From Arthrobacter alpinus (GTDB taxonomy: Bacteria > Actinomycetota > Actinomycetes > Actinomycetales > Micrococcaceae), in the NCBI RefSeq assembly GCF_001445575.1, contig NZ_CP013200.1, positions 1,054,001-1,118,000 of the forward strand: a DNA stretch of 64,000 nucleotides, read 5' to 3'. Each line of letters opens with the position of its first letter. Positions within the stretch are counted from its first letter, which is position 1. Of the stretch, positions 53,869 to 63,429 are shown piece by piece. Under the pieces are notes generated by a model that did not search any database, was not told the origin of the DNA, and worked only from the letters and a program-made list of their open reading frames with translations. A program made the translations under genes and the position numbers.

Positions 53869-55203
53869 TCAGGCTGACTGCGCCTGTTCAGCCAGCTGCA
53901 CCTCCGGCCGGGTCAGGCCGTAGTGCTCCCGCAACGTCTGCCCGCTGTACTCGGTGCGGAACAAGCCTCGCTCCTGTAAGAGCGGGACCACCTTGTCCAC
54001 AAAGTCGTCCAGCCCAGCCGGGAACGTTGGTGGCATGATGTTGAAACCATCCGCGGCACCAGTGGTGAACCACAACTCAATCTCGTCGGCCACCTGGGCA
54101 GGAGTTCCGATGAAGGTGAAGTGACCTCGGGCGCCGGCCAACTTTGCGGTCAAGGCGCGGATGGTCAGCGAGTCCTTCCTGGCCACGTCAACAATCAATT
54201 TCTTCCGGCTCTGCGCTCCGTCCGTTCCTGCGGGAAGCTCCGGCAGCTCGCCGTCGAGCGGGTATCCAGATAAATCAAAGTCCAGTTGCTGCGAGAGTTG
54301 CTGTACGCCATACTCGGTGTTGGCGAGGGAGTTGAGGAAGTCATATTTCTCCTGGGCTTCCTCCTTCGTGTCGCCGATGTAGGCGCTGATGCCGGGCAGG
54401 ATCAACAGTTCCTCGGGGAAGCGGCCAAAGGCACCTAAACGGCCTTTCAAATTGGCATAGAATTCCCGGGCAGATTCCACGCTCAAATGGGCTGTGAACA
54501 CTGCTTCGGCATGCCGGGCGGCGAACTCTTTGCCAGCCTCGCTGGAACCGGCCTGGACCAGCAAGGGATGGCCCTGAACAGGGCGGGGGAGGTTGAGTGG
54601 ACCCTTGACTTGGAAGTGCTTGCCATGATGGTCGATCGTGTTGATCTTTTCCGCGTCGCTGTAGATGCCGGTCTCCTTGTTGGCTACTACGGCATCGTCG
54701 GCCCAGCTGTCCCAGAGGGCCTTGGTCGTTTCAAGGAATTCATGGGCCCTCTCATAGCGCAACGCATGGGCGGGGCGGTCCGTGAGATTGAAGTTCTTCG
54801 CTTCGCCCTGCCCGGCTGAGGTGACAATATTCCAGCCGGCTCGGCCGGCACTGATCCGATCCACAGAGGCTAGTGCCCGGGCCAGAGAATACGGTTGGTT
54901 GTAGGTGGTCGAGGCAGTAGCGATCAGCCCGATCCGTGCAGTGGCTGTTGCTAACGCCGAGAGCAGTGTCAGAGGCTCGAAGGAGCTATAGGCGTTGTAC
55001 CGGATGTTGCTCGAGATAGCGAGGCCGTCCGCAAGGAACAAGGAATCGAGCTTGCCGCGCTCGGCCGTCTTGGCGATGTTGATGTAGTGCGCAATATCCT
55101 GTTCTGCGGCGGGGTCCACGTCCGGGTGACGCCACGAGGCTTCATGATGGCCTGTGCCGTGGACAAAAGCATTCAGGTGCAGTTCGCGTTTTTGCGTAGC
55201 CAT
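53869..55203 (-). CDS. NtaA/SnaA/DszA-type flavin-dependent monooxygenase
   Basis: 444 residues of the FMNH2-dependent (luciferase-like) class. LHLNAFVHGTGHHEASWRHP, KLDSLFLADGLAIS, TASTTYNQPYSLARALASVD, AGWNIVTSAGQGEAKNFNL and QAGSSEAGKEFAARHAEAVF are the ordered motifs of this group, which also includes DszA and SfnG. It needs a flavin reductase in trans. As the last gene of a sulfonate-type operon it likely desulfurises an organosulfur substrate. Starts 2 bp after the tauD stop. Confidence 0.93.
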   Translation of the reverse strand: MATQKRELHLNAFVHGTGHHEASWRHPDVDPAAEQDIAHYINIAKTAERGKLDSLFLADGLAISSNIRYNAYSSFEPLTLLSALATATARIGLIATASTTYNQPYSLARALASVDRISAGRAGWNIVTSAGQGEAKNFNLTDRPAHALRYERAHEFLETTKALWDSWADDAVVANKETGIYSDAEKINTIDHHGKHFQVKGPLNLPRPVQGHPLLVQAGSSEAGKEFAARHAEAVFTAHLSVESAREFYANLKGRLGAFGRFPEELLILPGISAYIGDTKEEAQEKYDFLNSLANTEYGVQQLSQQLDFDLSGYPLDGELPELPAGTDGAQSRKKLIVDVARKDSLTIRALTAKLAGARGHFTFIGTPAQVADEIELWFTTGAADGFNIMPPTFPAGLDDFVDKVVPLLQERGLFRTEYSGQTLREHYGLTRPEVQLAEQAQSA

Positions 55204-55205
55204 GG

Positions 55206-56143
55206 CTAGTTCACCGGTGCAATCACGGAGTAGGAACGGGAATCGCCCTGCACCGACTGGCTGAGCAGTCCGGCTATGCTCACGGGGATCTCACCGGCAA
55301 TCGTGACTCGGTTCAGGGTCCGCGGGGCGCCGTCGTAGTTATCAGGGGCGTAATGCTGCGTGATGCGGTTATCAAAGAGCACCAGCTGGTTTGGCTCCCA
55401 ATTCACGCGCACAATATTCTCCGGACGGATCACATAGGCCTGCAGCAACCGGATGATGTCCTTTGATTCCGTGTTGGACAAACCCACGATCCGCAGCCTC
55501 TGGGCAAAGCCGCCAATGAACAGGCCCCGTTCACCGGTCAACGGATGAACCCGGACCACCGGATGGACGGATTCATAGATCTCACGCGTGAATTCGGCCC
55601 GGCGCTCGGAGGCATTGGCGTGCTCAAGATTCTTGGGTACCGAGTAGTCGTAATCGTTCGTGTGAACGGCCCACAAGGTATCGGCAAACGCCCTGAGCTC
55701 CTCCGGTAGGTCTTGATAGGCCGCCGCCGAGGAAGCAATCAGAGTCTCACCGCCATACGGGGCAGCGTGATGCTGCGCAGGGTGGATGCCTGCGGGGGGT
55801 TGTGGACGAACGTGACATCGGTGTGCCAGGTGTTGGCTGAGCCGTTTTCGCTGTCCACGGGAAGGACGTTTGCGGCACCATCTACCGGGGCCACGGTGGG
55901 GTGGGCGGTGGTTAGCGGGCCAAAGTAGCTGGCAAAGCGGACCTGGGCCTCATCCGTAGTGATGTTGGCTTCACGGAAAACCAGGGCCTTGTGCTCATTG
56001 AGCGCCGAGCGAATCGCGGCGACCTGGGCAGGGCTGAGCGGAGCGCTAAGGTCCAGACCCCGAATTTCGGCGCCAATCCGGCTGCCGAGTTTAGTAAAGG
56101 ACAGGATTCCTGTTGAAACGGGTGTATCTGTAATGACTGACAT
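55206..56143 (-). pseudogene. TauD/TfdA-type dioxygenase with a single-base frameshift
   Basis: The frame from ATG 56143 carries RIGAEIRGLDLSAPLSPAQ and NTWHTDVTFVHNPPQAS (metal ligands His and Asp) but leaves frame at TLPRMAVRL and stops at 55739. The next frame continues the protein (YGGETLIASSAAAYQDLPEE) and runs through LFIGGFAQRLRIVGLSNTES, QHYAPDNYDG (distal His) and PRTLNRVTIAGE (Arg) to 55206. One extra C in the CCCC run (GGGG on the + strand, 55759-55762) restores a normal alpha-ketoglutarate-dependent taurine-dioxygenase-like enzyme of about 312 residues. Homopolymer position makes a sequencing error as likely as a real mutation. Confidence 0.9.
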
Positions 56144-56191
56144 GGAAATTTCCTTCGGGTTTGGTGTGCAGGTATGGGTTGTTACGGGTGT

Positions 56192-57082
56192 TCAAGAGTT
56201 GAAGGTGGTGCGCCATCGGGAAAAGTGTCGTTCGGCGCCGACCAGCAGTCCGTTCACCAGCAGGCCCAGCAAGGAGACGGTGAGGATGCCTGCGTACATT
56301 TGCGGAATGAGGAAGCTGTTTTGGGCATTCGTGATGAGATATCCCAAACCGGCCTTGGCACCCACCATCTCGGCGGCGATCAGCACCAGAATGGCTGAGG
56401 TGCCGGCCATGCGGATCCCAGTGAAAATGGTGGGGACGGCGGACGGCAGAATGACCTTGCGGAAGAGGGCTGGACTGCGCAGCCCCAGCGATCTGGCGGC
56501 GCGCACCAGCAGCGGATCTACGGTGCGCACCCCCGCAATGGTGTTCAGGAGCACGGGGAAGAAAGCTGCAAAGGCCACAATGGTGATCTTGGATTCCTCA
56601 CCGATCCCCAACAGGAGTGTGAAGACTGGTAGCAGCGCCAAGGCCGCGGTGTTGCGGAACAGCTCCAGCAGCGGGTTGAGGAAGGAATGCAGCGGACGGT
56701 ACCAGGCAATGACCAGCCCCAAGGAAATGCCAAGGACGACGGCGATGCTGAAGCCAGCTCCTGATCGCGTGAGGCTGGCCGCCACGTGGCTTTGCAGGGC
56801 TCCTGTGGCGATGAGGTCAGCGCCGGCTATCAGTACTTCGTGCAACGGCGGCAGGAAGACGCGAGTGGAATCGCTGGCTAGGTAACGCGGGCCCAACTCC
56901 CAGAAAGCCAGAAAGAGCAGGATTGCCGCCGATTTCCATAGCCAGGAACGGGCAGCGGTGACGGCTTGGCGCCAAGGTCGTGCCGCCGTCGTCCGCGGCT
57001 TTTCGGGGAGGCGAGCGGGTGCGACCTCGGTGCGCTGAGTTGTCGGCGGTGTCGGCGTTGCTTGCGTCAGTAGGGCACTCAT
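56192..57082 (-). CDS. ABC transporter permease (SsuC/TauC type)
   Basis: 296 residues: a cytoplasmic N-terminal extension of about 50, then about six helices. The coupling (EAA) motif is VRAARSLGLRSPALFRKVIL with LPSAVPTIFTGIRMAGTSAI. It forms the channel for a sulfonate or similar substrate with the ATPase at 57082 and the binding protein at 57978. Its ATG overlaps the ATPase stop by one base; the TauD gene starts 48 bp later. Confidence 0.93.
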   Translation of the reverse strand: MSALLTQATPTPPTTQRTEVAPARLPEKPRTTAARPWRQAVTAARSWLWKSAAILLFLAFWELGPRYLASDSTRVFLPPLHEVLIAGADLIATGALQSHVAASLTRSGAGFSIAVVLGISLGLVIAWYRPLHSFLNPLLELFRNTAALALLPVFTLLLGIGEESKITIVAFAAFFPVLLNTIAGVRTVDPLLVRAARSLGLRSPALFRKVILPSAVPTIFTGIRMAGTSAILVLIAAEMVGAKAGLGYLITNAQNSFLIPQMYAGILTVSLLGLLVNGLLVGAERHFSRWRTTFNS

Positions 57083-57975
57083 CAGGCGACGCTCCTTTGC
57101 TGGGTAGGTACTTCATCCGGGGCAGTGCCATCGGGGAGGACTTTGCGGTGGCCGGCGTTCTGGGCGGCCTGAACCTCGTCGTGAAGAAGAGACCAGACCT
57201 TGTGCCGGTGCTCGATGAAGGTTGTGGTGGAATGGATGTCTTCCTGTTCTGACCGGTCGCCCAAATCAATGTCAACGACCGCCTTGAGCCGGCCGGGCCT
57301 GGCGCTTAGGACGGCGACGCGTTGGCCCAGATAGACGGCCTCATCGATCCCGTGGGTGATGAAGATGATGGTCTTACCGGTCTCCCGCCAGATCCGCAGC
57401 AGCTCATCCTGAAGCTGTTCGCGAGTCTGGGCATCCAGTGCCGCGAAGGGTTCGTCCATCAAGAGAATGTCCGGCTCGTAGGCGAGACTTCGGGCGATCG
57501 CGACGCGCTGTTTCATGCCGCCGGAAAGCTCATGCGGGTATCGCTCCGCGAAGCCTGTCAGGCCCACCAGTTCAAGGTACTCGTTGGCCTTGGCAGCACG
57601 CTGGCGGCGGTTTAGTCCGGTGCCTTCCAAACCAATGGAGACATTCGTTGCCGCCGTTCGCCAGGGGAACAAGGCGTATTGCTGGAAGACCACGGCTCGG
57701 TCCTGACCGGGCCCAGTGACCTCCTTGCCGTCCACAAGGACCTGGCCGGAGACCGGGCGGGTCAAACCCGCCAGCAGGTCAAGCAGAGTGGTTTTGCCGG
57801 AGCCGCTGGGGCCAACAATCGTCAAGAATTCTCCGGCCCGGACATCGAGGTTGAAGTCGTCGAGGACCACCAGAGAGCTGGTGCCGGGTGGCAGCCGGCC
57901 CGTGGTGGGGCCGCTTTTCGTGGCACGGACGGTAAAAGACTGTTGAACGTGACGGAGGCTGATCTTCGCGGTCAT
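57082..57975 (-). CDS. ABC transporter ATP-binding protein (SsuB/TauB type)
   Basis: 297 residues. Walker A VGPSGSGKTTLLD, Q loop FQQYALFPWRTAATN (FPWRT is typical of nitrate/sulfonate/taurine transporters), signature ELSGGMKQRVAIARS, Walker B LLMDEPFAALDAQT, switch His in IFITHGIDEAVYL. A 30-residue C-terminal tail follows. Starts 2 bp after the binding-protein stop; energises the sulfonate-type uptake system. Confidence 0.95.
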   Translation of the reverse strand: MTAKISLRHVQQSFTVRATKSGPTTGRLPPGTSSLVVLDDFNLDVRAGEFLTIVGPSGSGKTTLLDLLAGLTRPVSGQVLVDGKEVTGPGQDRAVVFQQYALFPWRTAATNVSIGLEGTGLNRRQRAAKANEYLELVGLTGFAERYPHELSGGMKQRVAIARSLAYEPDILLMDEPFAALDAQTREQLQDELLRIWRETGKTIIFITHGIDEAVYLGQRVAVLSARPGRLKAVVDIDLGDRSEQEDIHSTTTFIEHRHKVWSLLHDEVQAAQNAGHRKVLPDGTAPDEVPTQQRSVA

Positions 57976-57977
57976 GG

Positions 57978-59024
57978 TTATCCCTTCGAAACCGGTGTTG
58001 AAGCAGTAGCAGTGGCGGCGCCCGCTAGGTCATTGAAATCGTTGGTGTAGTACTTGCTCGGCTGGAGTTCCCCGCTGATGAGACCGGCGTCCTTGAGATA
58101 GCCGGCCCAAAGCGTGAAGTGCTTGTCTTCGATAACTCCGGCGTTGGGAACGCCCACGCTCTTCCAGTACTGCAGGGCATCGGTGCTTTCGCTGCGGCCT
58201 CGGGCCTGAATGATCTTGGTGAATCGGGCTATGACGTCCGCACGTGGGGTGGTGGTTTCCCACTCGATGGCCTTGGCCACACCGGTTGTGAAGGTTCGTA
58301 CCGTGGGGGGGTTCTCCTTGATGAAGTCATCGCGGAAGACGTATTGCCCGCCTGGAAATGAACCGAAGAATTCCACATCGGTAAAGAGAGCACGGAGGCC
58401 GCCGGTGGCCAGGGCCTTGTCTTGGAGCACGGAGCCAAGCGATCCGGCGTCGATCTGGCCCCTGCGGATAGCCTGCTCGGTGTCATTGGGAGGCAACACC
58501 ACCAACTGCACCTGTTTGATCTGGGCCTCGCTGAGTCCGTTGTTGGCGAGGTAGGTGCGGATGACAGCTTCTGATTGCCCGCCGAGGGTGTTGACGCCGA
58601 TCTTTTTGCCGATCAGGTCCTTGGCCGTTCGGATGGGGCTGTCCTTGAGGACGTAAAATCCAGTGAATGTTTTGTCATCTGAGCCGTAGTAGTTCACAAC
58701 ACCGGTGATCTGGGCGCCGGCATCGGCGAGCTTGACCACGGCTCCGGTGAAGGCGCCACCAAAGTCAGTCTGATTGGTGGCTGCCGACTGGATGTCCTGC
58801 GGGCCGCTGATGGTGTTGCCCACCCATTCCAGAGTGAGGCCGTCAAGGTAGCCCAGATCCGCGGCGAGTTCGGGAAGGGTGACCGAATTTGCGGATCCTT
58901 GGTACTTCAAGGTGGTGACCTCGGTGCTGCCACCACTGGCCGTTGCGGGGCCGCCGCAGGCAGAGACAGTCATCGAAAGGATGATGGCGGTCGCTGCGGT
59001 GGCCAGTGGGAGGAAGCGTTTCAT
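57978..59024 (-). CDS. Substrate-binding lipoprotein of the sulfonate-type ABC transporter
   Basis: 348 residues with signal peptide MKRFLPLATAATAIILSMTV and lipobox VSAC, so it is anchored in the membrane. The SsuA/NMT1-like fold is shown by TTLKYQGSANSVTLPELAAD, GKKIGVNTLGGQSEAVIRTY, LPPNDTEQAIRRGQIDAGSL and GGQYVFRDDF. Binds sulfonates or similar organosulfur anions outside the membrane. First gene of the operon ending in the DszA-like monooxygenase. Confidence 0.93.
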   Translation of the reverse strand: MKRFLPLATAATAIILSMTVSACGGPATASGGSTEVTTLKYQGSANSVTLPELAADLGYLDGLTLEWVGNTISGPQDIQSAATNQTDFGGAFTGAVVKLADAGAQITGVVNYYGSDDKTFTGFYVLKDSPIRTAKDLIGKKIGVNTLGGQSEAVIRTYLANNGLSEAQIKQVQLVVLPPNDTEQAIRRGQIDAGSLGSVLQDKALATGGLRALFTDVEFFGSFPGGQYVFRDDFIKENPPTVRTFTTGVAKAIEWETTTPRADVIARFTKIIQARGRSESTDALQYWKSVGVPNAGVIEDKHFTLWAGYLKDAGLISGELQPSKYYTNDFNDLAGAATATASTPVSKG

Positions 59025-59220
59025 GGTGTCCAGTCCTGTAGTTGGTCCTGCACCTCGTTCAAGGTTTCAGCTTTCGCTGGTTGCAGGGGATTTTCGGTGG
59101 TGTGAACGATGTAAACGGACTTCTTGGACGGGTGCAATCATCTTCGACGCCGAGGGACACTGCGGGAAATGTGGGGCAATGAAGGGCTGCACGGTGTCAT
59201 ATTTCGCTTGTGACGCCTGA
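59023..59220 (+). CDS. Candidate small zinc-ribbon protein in the divergent region
   Basis: 65 codons from ATG 59023, which has GGGAGGAAG six bases upstream. The end reads WCERCKRTSWTGAIIFDAEG then HCGKCGAMKGC, two C-x2-C pairs plus more Cys, like a zinc ribbon. The frame is open further back, but that part is antisense to the binding-protein gene. The first two bases overlap that gene's start codon (59024) on the other strand. The ribosome site may be a chance effect of the opposite Arg-Phe-Leu-Pro codons. Unknown function. Confidence 0.35.
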   Translation: MVSSPVVGPAPRSRFQLSLVAGDFRWCERCKRTSWTGAIIFDAEGHCGKCGAMKGCTVSYFACDA

Positions 59221-59370
59221 TTTCCTGCCGTGACAAAAAGTCTTGACGGAGACGCCGTCCGGGGCACTAATACGCCCTCTAATCGAAGACTCCTTGACTT
59301 GGTGCTGGCAGCGGCGTCCAATGAAGGCATCGTGTTCTACTGGGTAACGCGTCGGTGTCAGGAGCCGGTC

Positions 59371-62300
59371 ATGAGTTCAGTTCTCGCATGGTTTACAGGC
59401 ATCCTTCCGGCAGCGCCGACGGATCCAGCGGAGCTTGCCCAGCGAACTCGGCTGACATACTGGCGCACAGGGACATTGGCGGTCTTGGCGGTGACGCTGT
59501 GGATTGCCATGGCCGAGGTGGACAGGCTGATCGCCGACTCCGCCACGGCCACCGGGAGGAGCGCCTCGGCCAGCTCGTTGCAGGCCCTGGATCCCCGGCT
59601 GGGTCAGGAAAACTGGGGTCTTTGGCTGAGCCTGCCGGAGGACATCCGGCAACAAGTCTGCGGACTCTTGGTTATCTATTCCGCGCTGGATGCCGTTTTT
59701 GCCATCTTGTACATCACGCTGCTGTACAGCTTCTTTTCCTCCAAGTTCATGGCAAGGCTGGCAGTTGGAGCCGTGGCCGCCGGTGAGTTAGCGGAGCTGA
59801 TCTTGCAAGGGCAAGGCATCCGCCAACTGCGGCTAGGCACACTGCCAGATTTTCTGGGCTCCGCACTCATTGCTTCCGGCGTGAAATGGGTGGGCCTGGC
59901 TGCGCTGCTGTTGTTCGTGTTTATTTATCCAAGTTTCCGAACTTCGGCGGGGAGCTGTTTGCGGCGGGCCTGGCGAGCCTTGTTCTTTCACCGATTCTCC
60001 GTTGCCATGATTGTGGTGATTGGGGCCCTGGCCCTGGTGCCCATCCCGGGGGTGAACGATCAGATGCCTGATACTCAAAGGGCATGGGTTGATGCGGGAT
60101 CGAACAAATTTGTCGTCACCAGTTGTGCAGCGCTCTTAGTTTCAGGAGGGTTGTTTTATCTGGGGCGGCGCCGCAGCGAGTTGGCGTGGTCGCTGTATTT
60201 TGGGGTGCCGGATCCGCCCAACGAGCCACCTAAGTACTGGATGTGGGCGTTGCCACCTGCGCTGCTGGGGATAGCCAGCATTATTGTTGCCATGACAACG
60301 GGGCTTGTGGTCCCTCTGGGGCGGCAAACGGCGGTGGCCGGGGGTATCCCGTTGGCTGTATCAACGGTGAGTATTCTTCTTGTCCTTTTTTCCGGGCCCG
60401 GGGTGCCAATCACGCCACGGCCACCCAACCCACAGCGGGCCATGGATGCCTGGCGGTGTGGTGATGTGCTGGCGATCGTGCTCTTGGCAGTTTCCGGCAT
60501 GGCGCTTGTCAGAGCATTCGCAGCTCCGCTGGCCTTGGGTCTGGTCGGTGCCGTGGGCTTCGATGCGTCCTTGTGGGCCAGCTTCCGCTACTTCGTGGTG
60601 GGCATGCTGATCGTGGCCTTGGCTTTCCCTGTGGGCGCGTTTCTGGTGAGGTGCCTCTGGGGCGGAATTCTTGACCCCCGCGTGATCGCCGGAACCACGA
60701 CGAAAAAGGTCACCGTGATCGTGGCCCTTGTTTTTATGGGGGCGGGGTTTGCCTTTGCCATGAACCCCGTGGCCATGAGCAAATTTGCGGGAGTTCCAGG
60801 AACGGCGCTTCTGACCATGGGTGCGTGGGTCATGGTGATCGGGCTGAGCGTCGTGGCTCTGCAGCGTCAGGTGCCGCTGCAGTTGTTTAAGCGCATAGGG
60901 CTGCGGGCAAATCCTGTCATCAGCTTGCTTGCAGTGGTGCTTGCTGTGGGGTCCCTGAACGGTGGAAATCCGGTACTGCACCATGTGAGAGAAAAGGCTG
61001 CTTCCGCCGCGATCGAGGCAGGATTAGCGGATCGACCGAGCCTGGCGGAGGCCTTTGACTCATGGCTGACGCGAGATGCCAATTGCGGCATAGATGTCAC
61101 CTCAGTGGAGGGTGTCAAGGGTGCGCATCAGGTCCGGCCAATGATCCTCGTTGCCGCGGAGGGTGGCGGAATTCGCGCGGCCAGTTGGACGGCGCGGGCG
61201 TTTGAGAAGTTATCCAGCGCAGGTTCCTGCGGGAGTGATTCGGTGTTCGTGTCCTCGGGTGTTAGCGGTGGCTCGCTTGGCCTGACACTGAGTCGGCTCT
61301 ACGGAGAGCACGCCGTGCCAATGATGGAAAAACTGGCCCAGCCAGATCCCTTGGGTGCTGCCGTTGCCGGTGCTATGGTGGGCGACATTGTTGCCTCCGG
61401 CACCGGGCTCATGATCCCCACACGGTTCAAAGACCCGGTCACTGGCGTTGAAAACGTTGCCTGGAATGATAGGGCCGGGCTGGTGGAATCTGTATGGGAG
61501 GAGTCTGCGGGCAAATTGGCGCAGCCATTCGATCCCACGGTTTCTGGACCCACCGGGGCTCTTGTGCTCAATTCAACAGACACGGGAACCGGCTGCAGGG
61601 TCGTCATCAGCCAGATTGACCTGCCCAGTGCGAGGGATACTCAAACCACGGGCTCGGCAAATGGGTTGTCCTGTGTTTCCGGGCAGGGTTTCCCTTTGTC
61701 CGTGGATCTTTACGACCAACAGGTGCAATGTCCTCTCGAGCTCCGTTGGTCCACGGCCACACTGCTCTCGGGCCGGTTCCCCATTATCTCCCCAGCTGGC
61801 AGGGCGCCAGCGGTGACGGCAAGCCCGGGTGAGGGGCCCCAATGCCGCATGCAGCAAGGATTCCAGCTCATCGATGGTGGGTATTCGGAAGGGTCGGCGT
61901 TGGGGACCATCAGTGATCTCTGGCCCAGCCTTCAAGCGGAGATCATTGACCACAACGCCTGCGTTCTGGCAGTAGCCGTAAGACCGGCAGGCCAGGGCGG
62001 AACTGCTAAGGATCCCTGTGCGGGGGTGGATGCGGCCGCGGATTTAGTAGTTCCCATCTTCTTGTTCCTGCAAAACTCCCCGGGTGCAGATATTGTTGGC
62101 CAGCCGCCGCAGGCGGCGGGTGAATTGGCAGTCCCCCTAGCTGGCCTCAAGGCGGCCAAACTACAGAGCGGCTCTGCGGCCTGGATCCAGCGGCTCGAAG
62201 CGGGTGCTGTTGCCTGCCCCTCGACCTCGGCAAGCAATGAGTGTGTGAACGCCACGGCCGGCGTCCGGGCAGCGCTGGGGGACCGGTCCGTCGTGGTGGT

Positions 62301-62463
62301 TGCCACCAACAGCGTGCCAGCCTTGGCGGCGCCTCTCGGATGGTCGTTGTCGAATATGAGCCAGCGCCAGCTTGCAGAAGCCATGGATCAGGAAGCGCTC
62401 GTGACCGGCGATGACACTGGAATGCAATCTTTCGCCAAGCTGTTGGTGTATCTGCGGGGTTAG
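59371..62463 (+). CDS. Multi-helix membrane protein fused to a patatin-like phospholipase domain
   Basis: 1030 residues from ATG 59371 (GGAG 7 bases upstream; an open frame starts earlier at GTG 59230 but without signals). Residues 30-590 contain about ten or more membrane helices in groups, with loops of 20-60 residues. The C-terminal 400 residues are patatin-like: ILVAAEGGGIRAASWTARAF (oxyanion Gly-rich loop with Arg), nucleophile Ser632 in SSGVSGGSLGLTLSRLYG, and Asp835 in QLIDGGYSEGSAL completing the dyad. It should hydrolyse acyl esters at the membrane; which side is not clear. Some bacterial patatins act in defence or lysis but no partner gene is seen here. Confidence 0.85.
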   Translation: MSSVLAWFTGILPAAPTDPAELAQRTRLTYWRTGTLAVLAVTLWIAMAEVDRLIADSATATGRSASASSLQALDPRLGQENWGLWLSLPEDIRQQVCGLLVIYSALDAVFAILYITLLYSFFSSKFMARLAVGAVAAGELAELILQGQGIRQLRLGTLPDFLGSALIASGVKWVGLAALLLFVFIYPSFRTSAGSCLRRAWRALFFHRFSVAMIVVIGALALVPIPGVNDQMPDTQRAWVDAGSNKFVVTSCAALLVSGGLFYLGRRRSELAWSLYFGVPDPPNEPPKYWMWALPPALLGIASIIVAMTTGLVVPLGRQTAVAGGIPLAVSTVSILLVLFSGPGVPITPRPPNPQRAMDAWRCGDVLAIVLLAVSGMALVRAFAAPLALGLVGAVGFDASLWASFRYFVVGMLIVALAFPVGAFLVRCLWGGILDPRVIAGTTTKKVTVIVALVFMGAGFAFAMNPVAMSKFAGVPGTALLTMGAWVMVIGLSVVALQRQVPLQLFKRIGLRANPVISLLAVVLAVGSLNGGNPVLHHVREKAASAAIEAGLADRPSLAEAFDSWLTRDANCGIDVTSVEGVKGAHQVRPMILVAAEGGGIRAASWTARAFEKLSSAGSCGSDSVFVSSGVSGGSLGLTLSRLYGEHAVPMMEKLAQPDPLGAAVAGAMVGDIVASGTGLMIPTRFKDPVTGVENVAWNDRAGLVESVWEESAGKLAQPFDPTVSGPTGALVLNSTDTGTGCRVVISQIDLPSARDTQTTGSANGLSCVSGQGFPLSVDLYDQQVQCPLELRWSTATLLSGRFPIISPAGRAPAVTASPGEGPQCRMQQGFQLIDGGYSEGSALGTISDLWPSLQAEIIDHNACVLAVAVRPAGQGGTAKDPCAGVDAAADLVVPIFLFLQNSPGADIVGQPPQAAGELAVPLAGLKAAKLQSGSAAWIQRLEAGAVACPSTSASNECVNATAGVRAALGDRSVVVVATNSVPALAAPLGWSLSNMSQRQLAEAMDQEALVTGDDTGMQSFAKLLVYLRG

Positions 62464-62551
62464 CGAATGTGGCGTAATTCGCCAGTAAAAGTTTCGTCAC
62501 TTTGTGGCAGACCACAAGGAATCCGGTGGCCCCGCCGTATACGGTAGAGGT

Positions 62552-63424
62552 ATGTCTAGCACCGTTGGCAATGAAGCCGCTTCCACACCTGTCCGCACTC
62601 GTAACATCCCCGCAGAGATTGCCCGCTCCTGGCTTCTAGTACCGGCAACTCGTCCCGAGATCTTCGACGAGGCAGCCGGCTCCCGCGCCGACGCCATTGT
62701 GCTGGACATCGAAGATGCCGTTGATCCCAAGATGAAGGATGCGGCCCGTGCCGACGTCATCGACTGGCTGCGTAACGGCGGCCAAGCATGGGTTCGCATC
62801 AACGATGTCCACTCCAAGTTCTGGGCCGACGACGTTGCCAATCTGCGCAACGTCCCCGGATTGCTCGGCGTCATGCTCGCCAAGACCGAACAGGCCGAGC
62901 AGGTCAAGGAAACGTACCACCGCCTCGACGGCAAGACTCGCGTGCTGGCACTGGTTGAGTCCGCCCTCGGCATCGAAGAAGCCAACAACATCGCCCGCGC
63001 CGAAGGGGCCTTCCGCCTCGCTTTCGGCTCCGGCGACTTCCGCCGCGACACCGGAATGGCCGCGGACCGCGAAGCCATGGCCTACCCCCGCGCCAAGCTC
63101 GTCGTCGCGAGCCGCGTCGGCAACCTGCCCGGCCCCATCGATGGCCCCACAGTGGGTACCAACCACCCGATCCTGCGTGAACAATCGGCCATCACCGTCT
63201 CCATGGGCATGACCGGCAAGCTATGCCTGGCCGTCGATCAGACCACCATCATCAACGAAGTCATCAGCCCCACCCCCAGCGACGTCGCCTGGGCCACGGA
63301 CTTCATGAACGACTTCAACGCCCGTGGCGGCGTCATCCGCGACGGCTCCGACCTGCCGCGCCTGGGCCGCGCCGAGAAGATCATGAAACTGGCCGTGGCC
63401 TACGGCGTTCAGCCCGCACTCTAG
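62552..63424 (+). CDS. HpcH/HpaI aldolase / citrate-lyase beta-subunit (CitE)-like protein
   Basis: 290 residues from ATG 62552 (MSSTVGNEAAS), close behind AGAGGT. RSWLLVPATRPEIFDEAAGS, AIVLDIEDAVDPKMKDAAR (metal-binding Glu/Asp), WVRINDVHSKFWADD, VLALVESALGIEEANNI and FRLAFGSGDFRRDTGM match CitE-like lyases, which cleave or form (S)-citramalyl- or malyl-CoA type compounds. The missing CitD/CitF genes argue against a citrate lyase. Followed after 5 bp by the DUF2797 gene. Confidence 0.92.
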   Translation: MSSTVGNEAASTPVRTRNIPAEIARSWLLVPATRPEIFDEAAGSRADAIVLDIEDAVDPKMKDAARADVIDWLRNGGQAWVRINDVHSKFWADDVANLRNVPGLLGVMLAKTEQAEQVKETYHRLDGKTRVLALVESALGIEEANNIARAEGAFRLAFGSGDFRRDTGMAADREAMAYPRAKLVVASRVGNLPGPIDGPTVGTNHPILREQSAITVSMGMTGKLCLAVDQTTIINEVISPTPSDVAWATDFMNDFNARGGVIRDGSDLPRLGRAEKIMKLAVAYGVQPAL

Positions 63425-63429
63425 CCGTC

